Shown here piece by piece: positions 6,779 to 14,411 of a stretch of DNA of 37,836 bases. The translations under genes were made by a program, and so were the position numbers. Numbering within the stretch: position 1 is the stretch's first letter; each line of letters opens with the position of its first letter. The notes under the pieces were generated by a model, which saw nothing but the letters and a program-made list of their open reading frames with translations, was not told the origin of the DNA and made no database searches. Source of the DNA: Burkholderiales bacterium (GTDB lineage: Bacteria; Pseudomonadota; Gammaproteobacteria; Burkholderiales; Burkholderiaceae_C); contig CANGHK010000051.1 in assembly GCA_947453625.1 (NCBI GenBank), positions 1-37,836 on the forward strand, in the 5' to 3' direction.

Positions 6779-8839
6779 ATGCGCCTGAATCTGCCACTGT
6801 CCACCACGGTTGCGCCGGTGCTGGTGCTGCTCGTGCTCGGCATGATGCTGCTGCCGCTGCCGGCGCTGGCGCTCGACGGTCTGTTCACCTTCAACATCGG
6901 CGTGTCGATGCTGGTGCTGCTGTCGGCGATGAACATGCGCAGCTTCAAGGACTTCGTCGCCTTCCCGTCGATCCTGCTGCTGACCACGCTGTTGCGGCTG
7001 TCGCTCAACGTGGCCTCGACCCGGGTGGTGCTGCTGAACGGCCACACCGGGCCGGGCGCAGCCGGCAACGTGATCGAGGCCTTCGCCGAATTCCTGATCG
7101 GCGGCAGCTACGCCGTCGGCGTGGTGGTGTTCCTGATCCTGACGATCATCAACTTCGTCGTGATCACCAAGGGCGCGGGCCGGGTGGCCGAGGTGGCGGC
7201 GCGCTTCGCGCTGGACGCAATGCCGGGCAAGCAGATGGCGATAGACGCCGACCTCAACACCGGCGCGATCCGCGAGGAGGAGGCCCGCAAGCGCCGCGCC
7301 GAGGTCGGGCAGGAGGCCGATTTCTTCGGCTCGATGGACGGCGCGTCCAAGTTCGTTCGCGGCGACGCGATGGTCGGCATCCTGATCCTGGTGATCAACC
7401 TGGTGGGCGGCGTGGCGGTGGGCACGCTGCAGCACGGGCTGGATTTCGGTGCCGCGCTGCAGCTCTACGCGACGCTGGCGGTGGGTGACGGCCTGGTGGC
7501 CCAGGTGCCGGCGCTGATCATCTCCACCGCCGCCGGCATCGTCGTCACCCGCGTCAGCACCGACCAGGACTTCTCGGCCCAGCTCGGCCAGCAACTGGTC
7601 GCGGGTGGGCAGTCCTTCTACATGGTGGGCGGCATCCTGGCCTTGCTGGGCTTGATCCCGGGCATGCCGCACCTGGCCTTCCGGAGCTTTGCCGCGCTGT
7701 TCGGCGGGCTGGGCTGGCTGATCACGCGGCGCCAGTGGGCGACCGCGCAGGCCGCCTCGGCGGCCCAGGCCAAGCCCGCGGCCAGCGACGAGGTCGACTG
7801 GAGCGACGTGCCGGTGATCGAGCCGCTGTGCCTGGAGCTGCCCTACCGGCTGATCTCGCTGGTCGACGCGGGCGACGACAGCGACCTGATCAAGCGCATC
7901 CGCGCGATCCGCAAGAAGTTCGTCGGCGAGGTCGGCTTCCTGATCCCGTCGGTGCATATCCGCGACAACCTGCAGCTGCCGCCCGAGGTCTACCGTTTCC
8001 TGCTCTACGGCGCCGAGGTCGCGCGCGGCCAGGTGCTGCCCGACCGGCTGCTGGCGATAGACCCGCCCGGCGAGCACAAGCCCATCGAGGGCATCGCGGT
8101 GCGCGACCCGACCTACGGCATGCCGGCGACCTGGATCACGCGCGACCGGCGCGCCGCGGCGATGGCCGCGGGCTATACCGTGGTCGAGCCCGCGGTGGTG
8201 ATCACCACCCACCTCGACCAGCTGATCGCCCAGCATGCGCATGAGCTGCTGGGGCGGCAGGAAACGCATGAACTGATCGAACACTTCAAGACCCGTTTCC
8301 CGAAACTGGTGGAGGAAACCATGCCCAAGCTGGTGCAACCGGCCCAGTTGCAGCGCGTGCTGCAGCTCTTGCTGGAGGAAGGCGTGACGGTGCGCGACCT
8401 GCGCACCATCCTGGAGGTGACCGCCGAGCAGTTGGGCCGCAACGTGGCGATCAACGACATCGTCACTCCGCTGCGCCACGCGCTGCGGCGCCAGATCGTG
8501 CAGGACGTGTTCGGCGACAGCGAGCAATACCATGTCGCCGGCCTGCACCCCGACTTCGAGCGGCTGGTGGAGCAGGCCATAGGAGGCGAGGCGGTGGCGC
8601 CCGACGGCGCGATCGAGCCCAACCTGGCGCGGCGCTTCCTCGAGGAGGTGATGGTGGCGATGGACGAGCTCGAGACCCTGGGACATGCGCCGGTGCTGTT
8701 GTGCGGCCAGCGGGCCAGAATGACGCTGTCGCGGCTGGCGCGCCGGGTGCGCCCGCAGACGGTGGTGCTGGCGATGTCGGAGCTGCCGCCCACCGCCAAG
8801 GTGAACTTCCAACGCATCGTCTGCCAGCGACCCGGTTGA
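6779..8839 (+). CDS. flhA: flagellar type III export gate protein FlhA
   Basis: FlhA, the inner-membrane export gate and substrate-docking platform of the flagellar type III secretion apparatus. The N-terminal half has about eight hydrophobic segments. Family signatures are TTLLRLSLNVASTR (69-82 from this ATG), the cytoplasmic FHIPEP loop with RFALDAMPGKQMAIDADLN, and FVRGDAMVGI. The C-terminal cytoplasmic domain is complete (VPVIEPLCLELPYRLISLV, TILEVTAEQLGRN, LARRVRPQTVVLAM). Length is 686 residues, normal for the family. The start is uncertain: the ATG at 6779 or an in-frame TTG at 6755 (8 residues longer), neither with a clear ribosome site. Unlike many genomes, flhB is not directly upstream. 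A divergent two-component system sits there instead. flhF, flhG-like and fliA follow on the same strand. Confidence 0.95.
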   Translation: MRLNLPLSTTVAPVLVLLVLGMMLLPLPALALDGLFTFNIGVSMLVLLSAMNMRSFKDFVAFPSILLLTTLLRLSLNVASTRVVLLNGHTGPGAAGNVIEAFAEFLIGGSYAVGVVVFLILTIINFVVITKGAGRVAEVAARFALDAMPGKQMAIDADLNTGAIREEEARKRRAEVGQEADFFGSMDGASKFVRGDAMVGILILVINLVGGVAVGTLQHGLDFGAALQLYATLAVGDGLVAQVPALIISTAAGIVVTRVSTDQDFSAQLGQQLVAGGQSFYMVGGILALLGLIPGMPHLAFRSFAALFGGLGWLITRRQWATAQAASAAQAKPAASDEVDWSDVPVIEPLCLELPYRLISLVDAGDDSDLIKRIRAIRKKFVGEVGFLIPSVHIRDNLQLPPEVYRFLLYGAEVARGQVLPDRLLAIDPPGEHKPIEGIAVRDPTYGMPATWITRDRRAAAMAAGYTVVEPAVVITTHLDQLIAQHAHELLGRQETHELIEHFKTRFPKLVEETMPKLVQPAQLQRVLQLLLEEGVTVRDLRTILEVTAEQLGRNVAINDIVTPLRHALRRQIVQDVFGDSEQYHVAGLHPDFERLVEQAIGGEAVAPDGAIEPNLARRFLEEVMVAMDELETLGHAPVLLCGQRARMTLSRLARRVRPQTVVLAMSELPPTAKVNFQRIVCQRPG

Positions 8840-8966
8840 CCGTGATCCACCCGAACCGAGGCCTTGCCGGCCCCACCCACCGACCCGGTCCCGCCCGACT
8901 GCTGACCGGGGCCTGGCTTGAGTTGTCCGCGGCCCACCGGCCGCAAAAGAAGCGAGCGAGCTGCCC

Positions 8967-10406
8967 ATGAGTGCCCAACGATTTGTCGCCGCCAACGCCA
9001 CCGACGCCCTGCGCCGCATCAAGGCCGAACTGGGCGGCGACGCCGTGGTGTTGTCCAGCAACGAGGTGGCCGGCGGGATAGAGATCGTCGCCATCGCCGC
9101 GGCCGACCTGGTCTCGCTGAGCCCGCAGGTCGCGCCGGCACCCGCAGCGGCTCGCGCGCCGGTGCTGACCGAGCGGCCGCGCAGCACGCTCGGCGAGCCC
9201 GCCAGGCGCGAGGCGGCCGAGGCCGCGCCGGCCTTGCGCCGGCCGGTCGAGCCGGCACCCTCAGCCCCGCCGCGCCCGCCGCTGCGCGAATCGCTGCAGG
9301 TGCGGGCCCAGGCCTACAGCGCGGGCCATGGCGATTTCCCGTCGCCGCAGCCGCGCTTCACGCTGCCCGGTCGGGGTCTGGGCACCGCACCCGTGGTCGC
9401 GCCGCCCAGCGCGCCGGTTGTGCCCGCCAGCCCCGCCAGCCCCGGCATGAACGCGCTGAGCAGCCAGATGGCCGAGGTCAAGGACCTGCTGTCGGGCCAC
9501 CTGGCCACCAGTTTCTGGTCGTCGCTGCAGCAGGCCGCGCCCGGCCACGCCTTGCTGACGCGCCGGCTGCTCAACGCCGGGCTGTCGTCGAAGGTGGTCT
9601 CGCAGATGATCGCCGAGCTGCCGGCCGACGCCGATTTCGACCGCGTGCTGGCCAGCGCCCAGCGCTGGATCCAGAAACGCCTGCAGGTACAGGACGCTTT
9701 CTCGCTGTTCGACGCTGGCGGGGTCTATGCCTTCATCGGCCCGACCGGCGTGGGCAAGACCACCACGCTGGCCAAGATCGCCGCGCGCTGCGTGCTGCGC
9801 TACGGCAGGCGCCAGGTGGCGCTGATGACCACCGACACCTACCGCATAGGTGCCCAGGAGCAGCTGCGGGTGTTCGCCCGCATCCTCAACCTGCCGGTGG
9901 TCTCGCTGCGCGACAGCGACGACATGGAGAGCAAGGTGGCCGACCTGTCATCGCGCAAGATCGTGCTGCTCGACACCGCTGGCATGGGCCAGCGCGACAC
10001 CATGATGGTCGAGCAGCTCGACATGATCCGCCAGGGCTGCGGCGCCGTGCACCGGGTGCTGGTGATGAGCGCCACCACCTCGACCCGCACGCTCGACGAC
10101 GTGGTCGAGTCGCACCAGAGCGCGCTGGGCGGCCAGGGCATCCACTCGGCCATCCTGACCAAGATCGACGAGGGCATGAGCCTGGCGCCAGCCATAGACT
10201 GCGTGCTGCGGCATCGCCTGCCGCTGCTGTTCCTGTCCAACGGCCAGCGCGTGCCCGAGGACTTGTTCGCCGCCGACGCCGCCTACATCGCCCACCGCAC
10301 CATCAACCCGCGCGGCCGCGACGAGACCGGCACCGACGCCGCCCATATCCCGGCGATGATCGCCGACGACATCGCCGCCTGGACACCCGAGGCCAGCAAC
10401 GCATGA
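8967..10406 (+). CDS. flhF: flagellar SRP-like GTPase FlhF
   Basis: FlhF, a signal-recognition-particle-type GTPase that sets the site and number of polar flagella. 479 residues. The N-terminal B domain (1-30, RFVAANATDALRRIKAELG, GDAVVLSSNEV) is followed by a long Pro/Ala-rich linker. Then come the N and G domains: P-loop GPTGVGKTTT near 257-266, the DTYRIGAQEQLRVFA block, the G3 DTAGMGQRD near 335 and the G4-like LTKIDEG. All nucleotide-binding motifs look intact. It starts 127 bp after flhA. Its TGA overlaps the ATG of the FlhG-like gene as ATGA, so the two are translationally coupled. This matters because FlhG proteins normally stimulate FlhF GTP hydrolysis. Confidence 0.95.
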   Translation: MSAQRFVAANATDALRRIKAELGGDAVVLSSNEVAGGIEIVAIAAADLVSLSPQVAPAPAAARAPVLTERPRSTLGEPARREAAEAAPALRRPVEPAPSAPPRPPLRESLQVRAQAYSAGHGDFPSPQPRFTLPGRGLGTAPVVAPPSAPVVPASPASPGMNALSSQMAEVKDLLSGHLATSFWSSLQQAAPGHALLTRRLLNAGLSSKVVSQMIAELPADADFDRVLASAQRWIQKRLQVQDAFSLFDAGGVYAFIGPTGVGKTTTLAKIAARCVLRYGRRQVALMTTDTYRIGAQEQLRVFARILNLPVVSLRDSDDMESKVADLSSRKIVLLDTAGMGQRDTMMVEQLDMIRQGCGAVHRVLVMSATTSTRTLDDVVESHQSALGGQGIHSAILTKIDEGMSLAPAIDCVLRHRLPLLFLSNGQRVPEDLFAADAAYIAHRTINPRGRDETGTDAAHIPAMIADDIAAWTPEASNA

Positions 10407-11293
10407 CCGAAGAAACCCTTGCCCCCGAGTTGCTGGACGACTTGCCGGCCCTGCCGGCCAGCGCGCCGCCGCATGAAGAGAGCCAAGCGCACGCAGCCCC
10501 TGAACCGCGCTCGCTGGGCCGCAACCAGGCCGACGGCCTGCGCGCGATGTTCGGCAACGGTGAACCCGTGGTCTATTGCGTGGCCAGCGCGCTGACGCCC
10601 GATGCCACCGCCACGCTGGGGCTGGGCACGGCGCATGCGCTGCGGCGCGGCGGCCACCTGACGCTGCTGGTCGACGAGGTGCCGCTGTTCGAGCGGCAGA
10701 GCCTGAAGAGCTTCGCCTTTCCGGTGCGCTTCGATCTCGGCCAGGTCTTCAGCGGCACGGTGGCCTTGAACCGGGTGCTGCGCAAGGTCAGCGAGAATCT
10801 CTGGTTTGCCACCGGGGTCAAGGTGCGCGGCGCGGTCGATGGCAAGCGCACCCGCGGGCCGTCGCTGGTGGCGATGCTGCAGCAGACCGAGCTCGACTTC
10901 GAATTCGTCGTCATCGCCACCTGCGACCCCTTTGGCAGCGCGATGGCCTGCTACGGCGACAAGGTCAAGCGCATCGTGGTGGCCGCGCCCGACGACGCGT
11001 CGATGTCGCGCGCGCTGTCGCATGTGCGCGAGCTGTCGGTGACGAACGGCGGCGATGCGGTGCCGGTGCTGGTGGTGGGCGGCGCCGACGCGCAGGCCGG
11101 TCGCCAGGCCTTCGACCGGCTGGCGCAGGCCTCGCGGCAGTTGCTCGAGCAGCCGCTGGAATGGCTGGGCTGGGTGCGGTCGGCCAGTGCCAGCGCATTT
11201 GCCAGCCCCGGCGGCGACAGCGGCGATGACGGCATCGTGCTGCCGGTCTCGCTCTACCGCATGCTGGCAGGCCGCATCGCGGCCCCGGGCTGA
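10403..11293 (+). CDS. FlhG/FleN-like MinD-family protein without P-loop
   Basis: A 296-residue protein in the position of flhG (fleN), between flhF and fliA. After an acidic/Pro-rich N-terminus with a helix RNQADGLRAMF (resembling the FlhF-activating helix of FlhG), the body follows the MinD/FlhG layout. That layout includes LTLLVDE, a NRVLRKVSENLWFATGVKV block, FEFVVIATCDP, a VVVAAPDD-type strand and PLEWLGWV near the end. Where FlhG has the deviant Walker A lysine motif, this protein reads VASALTPDATATLGLG, with no GKGGxGKT. ATP binding of the usual kind looks impossible. The fold call is moderately sure from order and context. Function as a non-ATPase partner of FlhF is inferred. It overlaps flhF by 4 bp, and fliA begins 6 bp downstream. 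Confidence 0.75.
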   Translation: MTEETLAPELLDDLPALPASAPPHEESQAHAAPEPRSLGRNQADGLRAMFGNGEPVVYCVASALTPDATATLGLGTAHALRRGGHLTLLVDEVPLFERQSLKSFAFPVRFDLGQVFSGTVALNRVLRKVSENLWFATGVKVRGAVDGKRTRGPSLVAMLQQTELDFEFVVIATCDPFGSAMACYGDKVKRIVVAAPDDASMSRALSHVRELSVTNGGDAVPVLVVGGADAQAGRQAFDRLAQASRQLLEQPLEWLGWVRSASASAFASPGGDSGDDGIVLPVSLYRMLAGRIAAPG

Positions 11294-11299
11294 GCGGCG

Positions 11300-12043
11300 A
11301 TGGCCTTGCTGCGGCCACGCGGTGCCGAGGCCTATGCCGCGGGCACGCTCGAGTCGGTGGTGCGCGAGAACACCCCGCTGGTGCGGCGCATCGCCTACCA
11401 GATCGGCTCGCGACTGCCGGCGTCCATCGAGTTCGACGACCTGGTCCAGGAGGGCATGCTGGGCCTGATCGACGCCGCCCAGCGCTGGCAACCCCAGGCC
11501 AGCGGCGCGCCTTTCGGCGCCTACGCCAGGCTGCGCGTGCGCGGCGCGATCTACGACTGGCTGCGCGGCAACGATTTGCTGCCGCGCCACCAGCGCGACA
11601 AGCTGAAGGCGGCGCAGGAGGCGGTCACCGCGCTGGAGCACCAGCTCGGCCGCCCGCCCGAGGACGCCGAGGTGGCCGACCAGCTCGGCCTGGGGCTGGC
11701 CGACTACCGCGCGCTGCTCGAGGGAGCGGTCTCGATCGCGATCGTCGACGAGATGCCCGAGGCCGCCGAGCAGGCGACCGACGAGCGCAGCGACCCGCTC
11801 GAGCAGGCCGCGCTGCGCCAGACCCTGCAGCGCCTGCAGCCGCTGCTGCAGCGCCTGCCGACCAAGGAGCAACAGGTGCTGGCCCTGCACTACACCGAGC
11901 ACCTGAGCTACCGCGAGATCGCCTTCGTGATGGACCTGACCGCCGGTCGCATCAGCCAGCTGCACACGCAGGCGATGCTGCGGCTGCGCGGCTGGCTGCA
12001 GAATCCAGCCAGCGTCGAGGCCGCACCGGCCTGCGCGGCCTGA
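11300..12043 (+). CDS. fliA: flagellar sigma factor sigma-28
   Basis: FliA, the RNA polymerase sigma factor for late flagellar genes, 247 residues. Region 2 is clear: EFDDLVQEGMLGLIDAAQRW at about 44-63, then YARLRVRGAIYDWLR. Region 3 follows (LPRHQRDKLKAAQEAV, RPPEDAEVADQLGL). Region 4 near 200-225 (LSYREIAFVMDLTAGRISQL) recognises the -35 element. It lies 6 bp after the FlhG-like gene, so it is part of the flhA-flhF operon. Its antagonist FlgM is encoded nearby on the opposite strand (13353-13691). A matching promoter is visible in front of flagellin at 923-950. Confidence 0.96.
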   Translation: MALLRPRGAEAYAAGTLESVVRENTPLVRRIAYQIGSRLPASIEFDDLVQEGMLGLIDAAQRWQPQASGAPFGAYARLRVRGAIYDWLRGNDLLPRHQRDKLKAAQEAVTALEHQLGRPPEDAEVADQLGLGLADYRALLEGAVSIAIVDEMPEAAEQATDERSDPLEQAALRQTLQRLQPLLQRLPTKEQQVLALHYTEHLSYREIAFVMDLTAGRISQLHTQAMLRLRGWLQNPASVEAAPACAA

Positions 12044-12119
12044 GCGGGCGGGGCTGGCGGGACGCCGGCCTGGCGGCCCGCCCGACGCGCCAGCGCGATC
12101 CATCCTAGGAAACCCCGGC

Positions 12120-12926
12120 ATGAAGACCCGCCAGGTCGTCGTCAAGCAGTTCATCGTCAGGCAACTCGTCACGTTGGCCTGGGTCTGCAGCGGCCAGGTG
12201 GCAAACGCGGTGCCCTGGTTCAGCTGGACCGACGCGCAGGGCCGGCCACAGACCAGCCTGGACAAGCCGGCGCTGGGCGTGCCTTACACCGAGACTTCGG
12301 CGCCCGATCCGGTCCGCTGGTCCAACCCGCCTACCCCACCCGACGCGCTGGGCCCGTCAAGCGACCGCTCGGTGCAGGCGCTGTTCCGTGCCAGCGCGGG
12401 GTCGGTCTACTGGGTGCTCAGGCGCCAGGCTTCGGGGGCGACCGGGGCAGTCTATGGCTCGGCGGTGGCGGTGACCGACGAGCTGGCGATCACCAACTGC
12501 CATGTCGTGGCCGGCGCCGGCGCTGACGGCGAACTCGTCATCGGCGATGGCCGCGACGGCCAGACCAGCGCGGCCGAGTTGGTGGCCGCCAACTTCGACG
12601 CCGACCGCTGCGTGGTCAGGGCCAGGCGGATGCGGCTGCAGCCGGTGGCGGGGCTGCGCCGCTTCGACTCGCTCGAGGTCGGCGAGACGGTCTACGCCAT
12701 CGGCAACCCTCAGCGGCTGGAGCGCACGCTGTCGGAAGGCCTGATTTCTGGCAAACGCGGCGCCGGCGACCGCCGGCTGCTGCAGACCACCGCGCCGATC
12801 TCGCCGGGCTCGTCGGGCGGCGGACTGTTCGACCGCGATGGCAACCTGGTGGGCATCACCACCTCGACGCTGCGCGGGGCGCAGAGCGTCAACTTCGCGA
12901 TCCCGGCCGAGGATTTCTGGCGCTGA
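12120..12926 (+). CDS. secreted trypsin-like serine protease
   Basis: A 268-residue exported protease of the trypsin/DegP-like S1 fold. An N-terminal signal segment (about 1-30, hydrophobic FIVRQLVTLAWVCSG with an AxA-like NAVP site) precedes a short DUF4124-like stretch (WFSWTDAQGRPQTSLD). Catalytic residues are His128 in AITNCHVV, Asp160 or Asp162 in DADRCVV, and Ser232 in SPGSSGGGLFD. There is no PDZ domain, unlike DegP/HtrA. Expected location is the periplasm or outside the cell. It follows fliA by 76 bp on the same strand and converges on flgN. Whether it has anything to do with motility is unknown. Confidence 0.87.
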   Translation: MKTRQVVVKQFIVRQLVTLAWVCSGQVANAVPWFSWTDAQGRPQTSLDKPALGVPYTETSAPDPVRWSNPPTPPDALGPSSDRSVQALFRASAGSVYWVLRRQASGATGAVYGSAVAVTDELAITNCHVVAGAGADGELVIGDGRDGQTSAAELVAANFDADRCVVRARRMRLQPVAGLRRFDSLEVGETVYAIGNPQRLERTLSEGLISGKRGAGDRRLLQTTAPISPGSSGGGLFDRDGNLVGITTSTLRGAQSVNFAIPAEDFWR

Positions 12927-12945
12927 TGCGCCGGACCAGGCCGCT

Positions 12946-13356
12946 TCAGGCCCGGCGCGACAGGCGCGACCCCGCACCGGCGCCGGCACCCGGGCCATAG
13001 GTGCCGGCCGGCGAACCGGCGGCCTGGAAAGCCTGTATCGCGGCAACCCGGTTCATCGTGAGGCGGATCAGGTCGCCGTTGACCCGGTTGTCGGTGCCGA
13101 CCTGCAGCAGCAGGTTGCGCAGCGAGGCCCGGGCCGCTTCAGGCTGGGCGGCAATCGCCTCGACCAGCGCCGGCTCACCGCCTGGCCAGTTGCCTATCGC
13201 GGCGTAGCGCGACTCGAGCACCGTGTTGATCTCGCCGAGCTGGTCGAGTTGGCCAGCCTCGAGCACCGCGCGCTGGCGCGCCAGCGTGTCGGCCAGCGCC
13301 GACAGCAGGCCGGTGATGGGGTCGACCGCGACGGGAGGGCTGTCGTCGTGCATCAC
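12946..13356 (-). CDS. flgN: flagellar export chaperone FlgN
   Basis: FlgN, the cytoplasmic chaperone for the hook-filament junction proteins FlgK and FlgL. 136 residues, mostly helical (LLSALADTLARQRAVLEAGQ, LDQLGEINTVLESRYAAI), with LIRLTMNRVAAIQ and the C-terminal tail motif TYGPGAGAG that marks this family in betaproteobacteria. Two starts are possible: GTG at 13356 (overlapping the flgM stop as GTGA) or the ATG next to it at 13353. The difference is one residue. It is the last gene of the leftward operon with flgA and flgM and converges on the protease gene. Confidence 0.88.
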   Translation of the reverse strand: MMHDDSPPVAVDPITGLLSALADTLARQRAVLEAGQLDQLGEINTVLESRYAAIGNWPGGEPALVEAIAAQPEAARASLRNLLLQVGTDNRVNGDLIRLTMNRVAAIQAFQAAGSPAGTYGPGAGAGAGSRLSRRA

Positions 13357-13691
13357 ATCGGCCCGCGGCGCGGTGCGATCGCCAGCACCGCGTCCTCGAC
13401 CATGGAGCGGGCCAGGCCGCTGTAGTCGATCTTGAAGTCACCCGACTGGATGCGTTTCTTCAGCGCATCGAGCAGTTCACGGTCACCCAGCGCGGTGGCC
13501 GGCTCGGCGGCGGCGGCCGCCGCGGCCAGCGTGCCGGCGGCGACATCCGACACCTTCAGATTGACAGCCGGCAAGGCCTGCGGCGCGGCGGCCGCGGGCG
13601 CAGCATGGGCCTGCTGCTCGGCGCGTGCCACCACCTTGCGATCGCTGGCGATGCTGGGGGGGAGGCTACTGGGCAGCTGTTTGGGGCTCAT
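13353..13691 (-). CDS. flgM: anti-sigma-28 factor FlgM
   Basis: FlgM, which binds and holds sigma-28 (FliA) inactive until it is exported through the completed hook-basal body. 112 residues. The N-terminal half is disordered and Ala-rich. The FliA-binding C-terminus is the conserved ALKKRIQSGDFKIDYSGLA followed by RSMVEDAV. The ATG at 13691 has GGCGAGAAATC just before it, a usable ribosome site. It lies 27 bp after flgA and overlaps flgN by 4 bp. FlgM and FliA are encoded within 2 kb of each other, on opposite strands. Confidence 0.93.
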   Translation of the reverse strand: MSPKQLPSSLPPSIASDRKVVARAEQQAHAAPAAAAPQALPAVNLKVSDVAAGTLAAAAAAAEPATALGDRELLDALKKRIQSGDFKIDYSGLARSMVEDAVLAIAPRRGPM

Positions 13692-13718
13692 GATTTCTCG
13701 CCGTTCTGAAGTTTCACG

Positions 13719-14411
13719 TCAAAGCTTGACATCGACATGGCCGGCACCGACCACGCTGGCCGGCACCTGCTTGCCATCGGCCAGCTTGACCCGGATGGTG
13801 TCGCCGACCGCGCCGCCCTGCTGGGCAATGCCGTCAGTCGACACCTGGAAGGACTGACCCAGGACCCGCACCGAAACCCGGTCCCCTGCTCTGATGACGG
13901 TTGCGGCGCGTAAAACGTTTAATGCAAGGCTAGCATTTTCGCGCAAGGTGCGCGCGGTCTCTCGCCCTATCACCTGCTCGAGCGCCGTGGCCACGCCGGC
14001 GGGCTCGGTGGCCAGGTCCGCCTCGATCAGGCGCAGGTCGTCGGCGTTCAGGCGGGTGCCGGCCGGCAGGGCGCGCACCGTCTGCACCACCGTGGCCAGA
14101 CCGCGCACGCGGACGTTGACCGACCAGCGCCAGGCCGGCTGATCGCACTGCAGTGTCAACGTCAGCGGGCCCAGCCAGCGCGGGCGCGCCGTGTCGACGA
14201 CGCGCGGCGGGCGCTGGCAGGCCGGCGGCCCGACCTCGTCGGGCGCGAACTCGACCACCGTGCGCCAGGCCGCGCTGGCGTTCTGGCGTTCGACATGCTG
14301 CTCGATCAGCGGCTGCCAGGCCGGCACCCTGGCCGCGGCCTGGGCCGCGGCAGGGGCGGGCAGCGCGCTCAGCAGCGCGGCAGCCCCCAGCCACAGCCGC
14401 GCCGGCTTCAC
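13719..14411 (-). CDS. flgA: flagellar P-ring assembly chaperone FlgA
   Basis: FlgA, a periplasmic protein required to assemble the P-ring around the flagellar rod. 230 residues with a signal peptide (about 1-23, LWLGAAALLSALPAPAAAQA) and a SAF-like domain in the middle (LPAGTRLNADDLRLIEADLA, VIGRETARTL). The C-terminal beta domain has VIRAGDRVSV, GGAVGDTIRV and the usual ending ASVVGAGHVDVKL. The start is GTG at 14411-14409, which forms a GTGA overlap with the stop of the CheA-like gene upstream. flgA is therefore coupled to the six-gene run before it. Usually flgA faces flgB across a divergent promoter, but no flgB is present in this window. Confidence 0.93.
   Translation of the reverse strand: MKPARLWLGAAALLSALPAPAAAQAAARVPAWQPLIEQHVERQNASAAWRTVVEFAPDEVGPPACQRPPRVVDTARPRWLGPLTLTLQCDQPAWRWSVNVRVRGLATVVQTVRALPAGTRLNADDLRLIEADLATEPAGVATALEQVIGRETARTLRENASLALNVLRAATVIRAGDRVSVRVLGQSFQVSTDGIAQQGGAVGDTIRVKLADGKQVPASVVGAGHVDVKL

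Noticed and set aside
6734-9187. An 817-codon minus-strand frame
   Set aside because: Antisense to flhA and the start of flhF. Low-complexity His/Gln/Arg composition with no family match.
12046-12083. GGGCGGG / CCCGCCC inverted repeat after fliA as a terminator
   Set aside because: The loop is long (24 nt) and no T-run follows on either strand. At most a weak structure in GC-rich DNA.
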